Positions 13,179 through 24,825 of a stretch of DNA of 64,000 bases are shown here, one piece after another. The notes under the pieces were generated by a model. That model had not been told where the DNA came from and did no database searches. It saw only the letters and a list, made by a program, of their open reading frames with translations. The position numbers were made by a program, and so were the translations under genes. Every line of letters starts with the position of its first letter. The first letter of the stretch is position 1. This stretch comes from Talinum fruticosum (lineage: Eukaryota; Streptophyta; Magnoliopsida; Caryophyllales; Talinaceae). The DNA lies in the NCBI GenBank assembly GCA_021018815.1, contig JAITYX010000033.1:1364001-1428000 (forward strand), in the 5' to 3' direction.

Positions 13179-13453
13179 CTCCCTCAATTTCATAATATAT
13201 GTGATTTTAAGTTTGACTAACTTTTTCGTTTCACAATATTTATTACTTCATAATTCCGGTGATACATTAATGATTAATTTACCAATTTGGTTCTCATTAA
13301 ATTTTTTTCCTCTCATTTTTTCATTCACTTTCTTTATTTTCAATGAAATTTTAGGATAACTTGGTTTCTTAACACAAATTTTGTTGTGAACTTTTTATTT
13401 CTTTAACATTATGTCATAACTCAAAAACAAACAATATTATAAAACGGAATGAG
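13179..13453. mobile_element. Stowaway-like MITE (275 bp, TA target duplication)
   Basis: The left end reads CTCCCTCAATTTCATAATAT. The right end, as reverse complement, reads CTCATTCCGTTTTATAATAT. The element is flanked on both sides by TA (13177-13178 and 13454-13455). CTCCCTC-type ends with a TA duplication define the Stowaway/Mariner MITEs of plants. No coding capacity. Confidence 0.72.
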
Positions 13454-13491
13454 TAATTATAAACATTAAAACGAATAAATATTAACTACTA

Positions 13492-13764
13492 ACTCCATTC
13501 CAAATTACTTATCGTTTTTAGATTGTTGGAGAGTGCCAAATAAATACAAAACTTACGATGAAATTGTATTAAAAGATTAAGTTGTTTTAAGATTTTGTTG
13601 AAAATGAAGAAAGTTAATGAAATAAAAGAAAAATAAAAATAATAATACAATGAAATTGGTAAAGTAATTGTTAATATGTCCTTAAACTTGTAAAGTAATC
13701 GATATCATAAAATGAGAAAAATTATTTAAAATGACATATATTATAAAACGGATGAAATACTCAC
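13492..13764. mobile_element. second, more diverged Stowaway-like MITE
   Basis: Begins ACTCCATTCCAAATTACTTA after TA and ends with sequence whose reverse complement contains TATTTCATCCGTTTTATAAT, again before TA. End similarity is moderate and the exact borders are uncertain. It lies 38 bp from the preceding element. Confidence 0.45.
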
Positions 13765-13794
13765 TAATACTATAATAATTTTTTTATAATGGTA

Positions 13795-13970
13795 AACAAG
13801 CTCGCCTAAGGTCCCATATTATAGATAATACTTTAGGTGAGGGAAGACGTGGGGAAGGGACGGCGAACATGGGATAAGGAAATACACCCAATATCTCTAG
13901 TAGAATTTGAACTCATACCTCCTTGTTGGAAGGTATATTTTCTCCTACTAGACCACTCCTTTAGTAATTT
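13795..13970 (-). mobile_element. tRNA-derived SINE-like sequence
   Basis: On the minus strand an A-box-like TGGTCTAGTAGGAG near 13950 is followed about 40 nt later by a B-box-like GAGTTCAAATTC near 13905. The arrangement and spacing of an internal RNA polymerase III promoter in this context fit a tRNA-derived SINE. No clear poly(A) tail was seen, so it is old or truncated. Confidence 0.45.
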
Positions 13971-14897
13971 ACTAATATTAGAATATGTAACGCTGACAAA
14001 ATTTCATCCAACCCAATTACCCGAATTTGTATGACCGATAAAAATTGGGTCCGGGTATGACTTTTTGTCCAAATTTTAAATTTAGACATAAAATTTTTAT
14101 ATTTCTATTGTTTGAACCCGATTTTAACTCAAATATATGCTTATTTAAATTGTCTAATCCAGAAAAAATTAAGTATTAGATAAAAAAATTTCGATGACCA
14201 ATTTATTCGACCGAACTTAGCCCAAAATCTAAATTTTTACCGGCACTCAAAACAAGTATTAAAAGGTGTCCTTATCCAAAAAACAACTAGTGGGTTAGTA
14301 CAAGTTTGACTACATTTCAGACTGTATAAGGCGGCAAGGCCCAGTGCCAGCCATGCCCCAGAGAGAGAGAGAGAGAGAGAGGGAATACGTGTCATATTTC
14401 TGCCAGCTGTCAGTTGATTTGTTTTGGTCAATATATTATTTTCCAACGTCATGCCTCCAATTATTAGAAATATTAAAAGTGAATACGTAGGTTTGATAAT
14501 TTATTTTCTCAAATAAAATTCATTTTACTTTTTGTTTGGGACTCCATTTTACTTGGTATTATTATATGATCATATCACTCGATACTTTTCTGAGTCAATC
14601 TATTTTTCATAAGCTTTTTAAAGATTATTAATTAAAAAATATGAAAAAGGGATGAATATAGTAGCTGACTAATTGTACGGTTTATGATCCTTCATTCCTT
14701 TTTTTTTTTTGGTTTTTTATATTTCTTTGAACAATTGTTTGGAGGATGTTAGGGATAGTTAAATAGTCAAAACCTCTATTTGTTTTATAATAATACATGT
14801 CACTTGTCTTCGTTTCATCTGTGACCCTGTTCGACAACAAGCATTTGGAGTAACTTTTACATTTTGACCAAATCAAAACACTAATCAACCAAATATT
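13971..14897. other. intergenic DNA with a GA microsatellite
   Basis: AT-rich sequence containing (GA)n at about 14359-14382. Short open frames on the minus strand (14237-14452 and 14682-14888) lack recognisable protein features. No gene called. Confidence 0.55.
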
Positions 14898-15022
14898 AGC
14901 GTTCGGTAAGGTAGCGTTTTAACTAGTGTTTGCAGTAACTTTTAGCGTTTCAAGTAGTGTTTCGAAAAGTTAAGAATATTAGCTAGTAGCGTTTCATATT
15001 TTTTGACAAAAAAGTCCCTTTA

Positions 15023-17771
15023 TGTGAGACCCGGAATGTTGAGTAGGTTGATTTTATAGTTAAATTAAGCTTAGTATATTTTTACGTAATTTATTTTATG
15101 TGCTTGTTATGTGCTTGTGTGTTATATAGCCTAATTAGTAAAAGTAATTGCTCGTCCGTTGCTATTTGAGTTAGAATCCCGAGCGAGACTTTTGTCAAAA
15201 AAAAAAAAAAAAAGAAGAAAAAGGGGAAGCTTAATTGTGAGGATTAGTGGATCAGCTGCAGCAGAGTGCTGGCTGCACTGATGTAACCACCGAAATTAGA
15301 GAAAGAGAGGAGGAGAGGAAAAGGAAAGCGAGGGGAGGGGGAGGCTGGACAGAACGGAGGGAAACAAGAGAGAGAGAGAGCCCGAGCGAGAGAGAGACAC
15401 CGCGAGCGGGAGAGGGCAAGCGAGAGCAAGGAGAGCCACCGGAGGCCGGTGGGCTTCACGGTGAACGGAGGAGAGGCGATCGGCGAACGCGAGGGACGGC
15501 CGGGGCTGAAGGAAAGGGCGAACCCGAGGCCGGGGAAGAGAAGTGAACGCGAGGGCTAAAGGAGGCAGCCGGTGAGCGCGGGACCGCGACCGGCGACGGC
15601 GTCCGGCGCAGAGAAGGGCGGCGGAATCCGAGGCTAGCAGCAGGGGAGAAGAACGAAAGGAGGAAGGGAACCAGGGGAGCTCGAATCACAAGCTGCAATC
15701 CCCGAATCGAGGTGGGTAGCCTTACACTCTAAACTATTAGTAATTTCGAAATACAAACGAGTTTGTTGTGATTATTGAATGTTATGTGATAGAATGAGGC
15801 TAGGAAAACTGTTAGAACCGAATCGTAGTCGAGCAAAATTGTTGAGTCCGAATCGAAACTGGACAGAGCTCGAGTAGTTAGTGAGGGCTGAGATGAAATG
15901 TCGAGAATATCCGGCTGTGTAGGTATAAATAATATGGTGACGATCTCTAATGACACTTAGGGGCAAGAAGTGGTAAATTGAGAGTAAATTGCAAATCGAT
16001 ATTTCGGTTAAACCATAGAGACTTCCAAAGTTCTTGCCTCGAGAGATAACGATGCATATTGGGAACCAATGATTTGAGGATAAAGGAGGGACACGACTTC
16101 ATTTTGATTGACGCATAATTGAGGTAGGAAATAGAGATTGGGAATTCTAAGGTTGAAATAAGTTTAGAACATACCTCGATCCTTGGGATGAAATTAAGTT
16201 TGAAGTTAAGCACAGCGAAAGGGACTTAAGCGATAAAGTGAGAGCAAGAGTCGGGTGGCTGAATACGGGTGGAGGAAGTTGAGTTATAAAGCGAAGCGTA
16301 AAATGAGTAAGTGAGGCTAAAGGGCGATGAGAAGTAAGAATGTTGAATTGAGTGATATGTACTTGTGGTTATTGTGGCCCGGAAAATGGAAATAATCGGA
16401 TTAAACCGATGAAGTGAGAAAGGCACGAGTTGGAAGAGAGTTGGGAATGATTGCCTGCATTGAAGGGTGACCCTTCGTGCCATGTGTTTGCTTTATGTGA
16501 TGCTCACAAGTAGTTTCGAAAGAAGTTTTGTGTTTTATGTGAAATGACCCTTGAATGCAATTTCCTATGAAATGTCTTTCAAACGTGATTCTGTTCTAAA
16601 GAAACAAATCGATTTGAGAAAGTGAATTTATAAGGGTGACACGTGGTGTCATGCCTTCCTTGATAATAAAACGATTGAGAAAGTTGTGAAGTGAAGGTGA
16701 TGAATGTGAATATGTGCAAATTGTTTTGAATCGACCGGCTACGGATCGTTTAGCATACCGAAGTGTTCGAACCGGGAACGCCCAGCTAGAAACTTTGAGG
16801 GAAGGGTTCTAATAGGGGTCCTGGAGAGACAGGATGCCCGCCCGAGACTTCCCGAAGAATGGTCCCGGGAGCCTTTTTGTCGGGGTCGCGCCCGAATTAA
16901 AGAAGTGCTAGTTCGAGTCCTCTCGAAGGCCTAGAATGTTGATTCAACCCCCAAAAGAATTATTCCTGTATGTGAATTTGTGCTTTTAAGTGTTTAAAAG
17001 AGTTCTTGATCTTTTTCATCGCAAGAGATTTCGAGTGAAAAGTATATAGATTTATATTACGTTATCATGTTTTCGCAGATTTCATTATTATGTGTATTAT
17101 GTATAAAGAATTTCCTTTTTAAGGGTGTATGACTCCGGTGAGCCCGTGGTTTATTGCTCACCCCCACAAATTGCCCCGCTCCCTCCCGATTGCGAGTACC
17201 CCCGAGGCGAATGGCCGGATGCTTGTCTTTGGTGGCGATTATGGTTGCGACCAAGTCTATGTGTTTTGTGTTTAGCATATGTTGTACATATTCGGCTACT
17301 CATGTAAATAGACCGTAAGGTACAGACAAGTTAGACGTGTGTATGGAGACCGAACTAGTAGCTCTGTCAAGCCGGAGATTTCTTTCTCCGGCAATTTTGA
17401 TCTTAAGTGATTGTAAATCGGGTTTTTGCTGAATCCATGACTTGGGTTGTAAACTAGTTTGCAATGTAAGCTTTGTGATTGTGAATATACTCCGGTGTGT
17501 GGCCGTTGAGTTGTGTACTCCGAGCGTGTGGCTCGTTGAGTTTTATTGTGAATTTTATGCGGGTTTTAAGGCTTTTAGCCTATGGGTTGGACCATAGTTC
17601 AAACGGAACTCTGCCGAATTTTTTAGGAAACTTCTAACCTTTGGGGAGAATTTCAATTCGTGCCCTTAAGTTGGATTAAGATAGCTAAGTCAACATCGGA
17701 GCGAGCCTTGGGAGTTCCTTTGAGGAACTCCGGCGGTGTAATACTCCTAGGGTGGGTCTTGGGGTGTTACA
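15023..17771. mobile_element. solo LTR of a long-LTR retrotransposon (about 2.75 kb)
   Basis: Begins TGTGAGACCCGGAATG and ends GGGGTGTTACA, so has the TG...CA ends of an LTR. It is flanked by a perfect 5-bp duplication CTTTA (15018-15022 and 17772-17776). No primer-binding site, polypurine tract or retroviral protein is present between the ends. A lone LTR left by unequal recombination is the simplest reading. Its length and GC-richer 5' third resemble LTRs of plant Ty3/Gypsy (Tekay-like) elements; the lineage is inferred. GA-rich open frames at 15244-15546 are part of the LTR, not genes. Confidence 0.82.
15125..15215 (+). mobile_element. SINE-like insert with A tail inside the solo LTR
   Basis: An A-box-like TAGCCTAATTAGTAAAAG (about 15127) is followed by a B-box-like GAGTTAGAATCCCG (about 15168) and an uninterrupted run of 17 A near 15197. 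This is the layout of a short tRNA-derived SINE. No target duplication could be fixed. Confidence 0.4.
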
Positions 17772-18000
17772 CTTTATTAATTTATATTTGACAAATTATT
17801 TATATCCTTTTACGTCAATTTACAATAATAAGCTAACTCAACCGCTAAATTTACCGAACACATTTATTCAACCGCTCAATTGAACAGCTTATCCGCTAAC
17901 GACTAAAATCTAACCTATATCAGCTACCTAAACACCTATCAACTACACAAACAGACTATCCGCTCATTGAAACAACTCATTTTCCCAAACATGGCCTATT

Positions 18001-18944
18001 AATCCTAATAATATATTAAAAATTAATTTATTAATTTTATCTTTATTAATTATTTTTTCTTTTTTATTGATATTCTTTCATTTTAATTATAACTTTGGAG
18101 CAACTTAGTTTTTTAACACAAATTTTATCGTAATTTTCTCGTAGCCTAAACACGACAAATATTGTGAAACGAATGCGTTAATGTTGAAAACGACATGTAA
18201 TTAAGTATAGTACGTCATCTAATTTTTGAATAAAAATGGTCTTATTGCTTAGTTACAAGATGTTTATTCTTTGTCCAAATTCTAAATAAGTCTACTATGT
18301 TTTTACTTACCTTGTTTGTTTTTTACTTTTTATATTTAATTAAGTTGTAATCTCTTTCGGGTCACGATCGCTGAAGGTAAAAACTTTTTCAATAAGTATA
18401 CTTTTGAAAATTTCAACTTGTATTCTCCTTTTTATCTCAGGGTGAGCCCACTACCACCTTAACCAACACTTTTTATAAAACAAGACAATGTAAGTCAAAA
18501 AATGTTATTGATTAATATTGATATACAATCCGACAGAAAAAAATTGATACAAAATTTCACCTCTCAATAAAATAATATATACAAAATAGCGAAGACATTA
18601 ATTGAGAACAAAAATTATGCTAAGAAATATGAATAAGTATATATTTTCTAAAAAATTTAAGGTAAGATGAACTTGTCTAGGACAAACTCTTCTTTCAAAT
18701 TGTTGAATCGATTGTTTTTTTCCCTTCACTGTAGGATAACAATGTCGTATGTGATAATAATATGAATTTAAGATTTTCTTATAATAAGTGATATATGACT
18801 TTTATCGTCTTATTAATTATTAGGTAAAGAAAAAAATGTTAATACAACTTTACAAATTATACCCTGAGACCTGTATTTATATATTCAAGTTATTACAAAC
18901 GGTATTTTATTTTAGCATTTTAAAAACTCACCTAATATTTTTAT
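18001..18944. other. AT-rich intergenic DNA
   Basis: No gene, RNA gene or repeat structure recognised between the hAT-like element and the MULE. Confidence 0.6.
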
Positions 18945-20271
18945 GGAAAAACTTATAATGACTTGTTGTTATACGACAATCATCGTAAATTAAATTAATC
19001 TACGCCGTACATGTGTATCACAATAATCTCAACTGTTTATTTTTATTTTTATTTTTAATTAATATATTAAAATAAATTTTAAAAATTAAATAATTATTTA
19101 AAATTTTAATTAAGATAATTATTTATATTAGTGTTTGGTAGTATTTACTTACTTCCAACACCCTCCCCCCGCACCAAAGTTTCAGAATCGAGTATGCCCC
19201 ATTATTGCGTGCCCTTCATCGTCCACCATGGAATCCGGCCACCATGAAACCTCCTGAACAAGTTTTCTCACTCCACCTCCTATCTACTCCCGTTAAAATC
19301 AAGGTATGCCTGTTGAGAATTTCGCCAATGAAGGCATAGAAATGACTAAGATGTGGCTCTGTCAACTTTTTCCCACAACAATTCTTTCACACAAGCAGCG
19401 CCCCTTTGTCCGGGTCGCCTTGCCGACGACTCGCGACGATCTGTGAGTAGAGTCCGGCCTTATGAACGGTGAAACTTTTTAGGATTAGGGGGATTTTTGG
19501 GAGTGATTAAAACTAGTAAAAAGCTCACCGGAAATTGGAAACACATCGCCGGAATTAATGGAGGATTGAGAGTTTGATTTTATCATATTCAATGAAAGAA
19601 AATTAATTGGTTATTTGCGTGAAGAACAATAAGGGAATGGGTTTGATATTTTTTTTAATAAAAAATCCAGTCTTCTTTTTAAGCCAATTGATAAATTAGT
19701 AAAGAGTCGAGGAGGATGCAGCGAGGACGATGAAGCCCAGTGCGGGCAGTGGACGCAAGCAAAACGAAGCGAAACCGCGGAAGAGGAAAAAGGAGTGGAC
19801 GCCGGCGAATGGTGCACGGAGGAAGCACCGGCTAGAGGAGCAGGGAGGCGGCCGGCGGCGAGTCGGGAAGGAGGGCAGCCATGGAGGAAAGAGAAAATTA
19901 GGGTTAGGGTTTGTGAATAGTGCAGCTGTGAGCAAGCAGTACGTGAATTTTTTTTTTTTTTGACGAGGCGATCGCTAGGGTTGCACTAAAATTTGGCCGG
20001 AAAAATGGCGAGTTAATTTGATAGAAACGTGGTTTGAGGTTATTGGGTTATTTTTTTCCCAAGGGGGTTAATTAAATGGTTTGCCAAACATAATAATAAT
20101 TAATTATTTTAATTTAATTTTTAAAATAATTAATTAAATTTTTAAAATTTATTTTTAATTTAATTAGAAGGAAAAAATGAACGGTTGTGATTATTGTGAT
20201 ACACATGTACGGTAAAGATTAATGCATCTTATGGTGACTGTCGTATAGCGACAGTCATTATAAGTGTATCC
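18945..20271. mobile_element. non-autonomous Mutator-like element (MULE), 1327 bp
   Basis: Long terminal inverted repeats of about 190 bp: 18945-19135 matches the reverse complement of about 20080-20271 over ACTTATAATGAC, ATACGAC, CGTACATGTGTATCACAATA and the AT-rich tail. Outside the ends is a perfect 10-bp direct repeat ATATTTTTAT (18935-18944 and 20272-20281), within the usual MULE target-duplication size of 9-11 bp. No transposase is present. The interior (about 19150-20050) is much richer in GC than the arms or flanks and looks like captured host sequence. Confidence 0.88.
19150..20050. other. GC-rich cargo of the MULE (Pack-MULE candidate)
   Basis: Includes a GC-rich block at 19390-19460 (CGGGTCGCCTTGCCGACGAC), a possible donor-like ATCTGTGAGTAG and a purine-rich block at 19725-19930 open on both strands (a 77-codon basic frame on plus, up to 79 codons on minus). 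None of these frames shows a recognisable domain, so I do not call a gene. The composition is that of captured plant exon or 5' untranslated DNA, which is inference. Confidence 0.4.
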
Positions 20272-21812
20272 ATATTTTTATACCCTTTCTTTTCAAAAAT
20301 AATTAGATTTTTTGTGTTAGATAATGTCATATCATTGAATTTATAAATCCGGATAATGATAGAAGTATTGATATGAAACTAAAGACATAAATTATTTGCA
20401 TGGACAAATCATCTTTCTAGTTGAATAGTGTTAAGTGTTTTCGGGGATTTTTTGAGTTGCCATACTATTTGGAATTTATTTCCAAGTGAATACAATTCTT
20501 GAAGTTGTAATTTATTTTGGGTTTTTAAAAAATGAAAATGATATTAATTTAATTTAATTAGATAATCTATGTTATATATAAAGGGAAGGATAATGTGCTG
20601 TATAAATTTCAATTTACCATATTTATCCCTTCTTTAATATAAATTTTAAAGATAAAAATGTCATTATATTTTTATTTAATATAATTAATCCCTCCATCTC
20701 TCTCCACTTACCCTCCCCTCCCTCTCTCCCTCTCACTCCAGTTACCTCCCCCTCCCCTCTATCTGCAGTTTCCTCCGTCTGCCTCTCTCTCTCTTTCTCT
20801 CTCTCTCCAATTAGCCTCCCCTCCCCCTCTATCTGCAATTTCCTCTCTCTGTCTCTCTCTCTCTCTCTCTACCCATACCCAAGTCCCATTAATTTTTTTT
20901 TATCAAATTTATTAACTATTTTTAATCTAACATAATTATAATTATAAACATACATGAAGAATTTGGTTTTTTTTTTTATATAAACTACCCTTGATAATAG
21001 GAAAATTAAATACATAAAGTCTAAATTTAAAGTTTGGACCTTTTGATAAATAAATAAATATTATTGATATAAATTACCCTTATAACATATAAAATTTGAA
21101 TAATTTATTCGTTTTATATATCTATCTATCTATCTATCTATGTTGTATATAAGGTCAAGACTTCTCTATTGTTGTATAACTTTTACATTTTCTTTTTTTT
21201 ACCCTTAATATAACTTATATCTTAAGGATAAAATAGTCACAAATTATTAGATCATTAAACTTATCTATGTTACTCATACATCAAAGTAATTATTTTCAAA
21301 AAACATTAAATATAAAATTTAATTAAACCAACCACATCTAACATTTTTAGAGCACATGTATATATGATTCAATTTAACTGTGAGTTAATGAAATAATTGT
21401 TTTATTTATTTCTTTATTTTATAGTTTGGTAATTGTGTATAATTTTTCTTTTAACTCTCCTTTCGATTTATTGAAGATTTACGCCAACGGACTCAGCATG
21501 AAGATTATGATGATATACGAGGAGAATTTGATTACTTTCCGGTAAGTGTAATATCTCGTTATTAAAAATTCAATACATTTTGACCTAAATTTTCACATAT
21601 GATCCATGCATGCTAATAGAATGTATTATCTATTAACGTCTGTCGGTTTCTTTCTTTTTTTTTTTTAAAATGAATATGTATACTCGTAGAATCCGCCAGC
21701 TTCTTTTTACTCATTTTAAATTTACACAAATAAAATATTCTTATCTAATGGAATGAAAAAAGTAATAAAAATCGGAGTGTAATTGATCCTCCTCACCCCT
21801 ATCTCTCTCCTC

Positions 21813-21880
<68 letters not shown>

Positions 21881-23903
21881 TTAGCCACCTTTCTACTCCC
21901 ACCTTTTATTTTAACCTAAAACCTCCATCAACCTTACCTCTAAAAATAATTTTTTTCTTTTTACTGCCAATATACATACAACTCAAATTATAAATGATAG
22001 AATAAGTATGTTTCATTTTTCACAAGTTATTGATTCTAATGTTGGTATTTGTATACTTAATTTTATATATTCTTATGAATATATTAATATTTATTTACAC
22101 ACTTTTATAGTTAGAGCCCACCAAATATTACAACTTTTACTCTAATAATAATTCAATTTCTTCTCTCCGGTTCTTCATAATCCCTCATTTATGTTTTCAC
22201 TTCTCTAACATGGCTCTTATTAGATCTTTAAGACACACTACAATATTCTTTGTCAATATAATCACATGATTTTAGTTTCTTTTAAACATATTAAAAGAAG
22301 TTGAAGCGTATAACATTGGATATCAAGGTACCCCTCCAAATTTCATTACAAGAGTTCACATTCATGTTCTTAGTAACTTAAATCCATTTATGTCTAATCT
22401 CTTTTTTTATTTTTTATTATTACTTTTTCGTAAATATATCTTTGTGTTTTCACATATTTTAAAGTAATTTTAAACTTCAAAATTTAGAGATTTTATACTC
22501 ATGTTGATTAATAATATTATAACACTATAAAATTAATTCTTTTCTAAAAAAATATTTTCTTAGTGCGATTCATATAGAAGATTATGTTAACAAAAGTTTT
22601 TAATCTGAACAAAATTCAGTTCCTCCTATATATTTTCTTCCTTTTTTCTTTCAAATATTAAGAGCGTCTCCTATACTTCTATTGGTGTTAGTGCTATCAT
22701 TTTTAGTTAAAATTTACAATTTTTTTAGGATCTTTTAGATAAATAGTCATTTTCTTTATCTTTCTATATTTATTTTTACATATATTTTTTTAATCAAAAT
22801 AATGTTTCCTTCTTTCATGTATCTTTCTCAATGCTATTTCAATCATAATAAAATATTTTCACATAGCCATTAGTGTATATATGATTATTATGTTTCCATT
22901 TTATTACTCCACCAATAAGTTATCTTATCTTTCAATATGGGTGGTTTTCTTATTTAATCATTAATTTTATTTTTCGTATATTTTATTCTATTTTTTAATC
23001 AAATTACTCATTTTAAATGTCCTTTCTTTTCAATTTAATAAATTATATATATTTAGTACGAATGGAAAGAATATTTAAGACCACATGAATGATTTTGTTT
23101 TATTTTAAAATTTTAATTCTAAAAAGATTATTAATATTTTTCCTCTCTATCTAATATAATTACAATACTGTTTGTATAATTGCACCCATTGCGTGTAAAT
23201 CCAAGCTTGTAATAATAATGTCAACTGCAAAGAAGATTCAATGTGCGAGAACAAAATTCACAAATGAGCTTTGACAACAATTGCAATAGCGGATGATTCA
23301 TTCTCTAGACTCTCTCTAGCTAATAAATTGTAGCTATTATTGACAAAAGAAAAATATGAAATGATGATAATTTATCATGATTAATTCTCGCCCAAAATTT
23401 GAAAAATTCAACCTTATATTAAACGAGATATAAGACAATTGTGAGAGACGACTATAATAATTTAATCATACAACAATAACGTATTAGATGAAAGCAAGGA
23501 TTTTAAGAGATATTAAAATTTGAGAAGATAAATTTGATGAATAAAAAAAAAAATTATAATATACACTTAAAATATATGACTATAAAAGGTGCAATCTGAT
23601 AATTAAAATTTATATATATCATCGGGATTTTACCTCTTATAATATCGAAATATTAGCTATTTACTAAAAAGCATGCCTTTCCCTCCAACCCCCTCTCCCC
23701 TACACTGCTTCTTTCTTGGACTCTCATTCATGTTTTTTAAAAGTTTCCTTGATAATTTTAAAACATAACCGTTATTTTCAATATCAAGATTATGTTTACC
23801 TCCTAATAATATTGCTTTTTAATTTTTGGGGCGAGGGCATAAAAGGGCAAATTCTAGTATGTTCCTAGAGTTGAGAGAATGTCTGTTCTAACGTGCTAGG
23901 TAC

Positions 23904-23955
<52 letters not shown>

Positions 23956-24400
23956 TATTTACATATATTTGACATAAATTATTTTTTTAATATAAATTTA
24001 TATACGTAGATTATAGATATAAGTGATTCCGCAAGATATAAGAACCGGGAGAAAAGTCTACTATTACAATACATTCAATGTAATTTACACCAAAAGCTGT
24101 AATAAGATAGAAGACGTTGGAAAACGCCATGATATTCCGCCGGCTGCGGCTGAAAAGTAGAATATTTTAGGTCGGGGCCCACTAGTTCGGCGGTGGAGCC
24201 GAGAATTTGGGCGTTGAAAGTGAAAGTGAAAGTGGCGGAAAGCGAATATAGCCCCAACACAAGGGGGCAAAACCATAATCAATTTTATAACATACTATAT
24301 AAGTATAAATGATCTAAAATTAAATCTGATCGAGATTTAAAATGACATAATTTTAACTTGCCACAAGTACATGCATAGCATATTCAAAACTAACGCTCAA
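20272..24400. other. 4.1-kb gene-free AT-rich stretch
   Basis: Holds a CT-rich tract (20690-20880), a (TCTA)n run (about 21118-21141), two (TA)n runs (21815-21876 and 23907-23951) and a poly(T) at 21658-21667. A short exon-like piece lies at 21476-21541. Near 24100-24270 a GC-richer island has overlapping minus-strand frames of 61-65 codons without domain features. No complete gene or transposon was recognised. Confidence 0.6.
21815..21876. repeat. (TA)n microsatellite
   Basis: About 31 uninterrupted TA units. A similar run of about 22 units lies at 23907-23951, and another of about 24 units at 59611-59658. Confidence 0.95.
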
Positions 24401-24825
24401 GGAGAGTGAGAGAGAGGATTCTTGAACTTGACATTCAAATGGATTACAGATTAATGCAGCCTTTGGGTTAACACCAGGTCACTTTCTATCTCCTCATATC
24501 TGTCTTCCTCTCCAAAGTTCTGAATCCTTCTTGACTAGCACATAGGGGATCTCTTGTTCAACACAGGGCAATACAGAACTATAGAAACACTACTTGATAC
24601 ACTAATACGCATGCCCTGTTGGAGAGGCGTCAAAATTTCACCCCAGATTGTTCAGAATGAACCGTCAAGGAGCTTAAACAAATTAAAGAATTCGTTACAT
24701 TTACGAAATTAACAGGAGGCAAGCCAACATCATTGCTTCAAGATGTACACACCTAGGTCACCATCACCGGTAGGGAGATTAGCTCCGCGGATATGTTGGC
24801 TTGCTGGGTTGGAGATATATTAAAT

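Larger units (their letters stand above)
14898..18000. mobile_element. hAT-like MITE split by a solo LTR
   Basis: The two halves (14898-15022 and 17772-18000) read continuously as a MITE also present, unsplit, at about 42945-43280. Shared blocks include TAGTGTTTGCAGTAACTT, TCATATTTTTTGACAAAA, TTAATTTATATTTG and CAACCGCTCA. Termini are of the type GTTCGGTAAG... and its relative CCAAACATGGCC, resembling hAT-type ends, but I could not fix an 8-bp duplication. The family is therefore dispersed in this genome and the split copy is older than the LTR insertion. Confidence 0.7.

Noticed and set aside
15244..15698. Overlapping 71-99 codon frames on both strands in GA/GC-rich DNA
   Set aside because: They lie inside the solo LTR and arise from low-complexity purine/pyrimidine composition; no domain is visible.
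19730..19963. 77-codon basic frame in the MULE
   Set aside because: No family match recalled, and several frames are open there on both strands; treated as cargo, not a gene.
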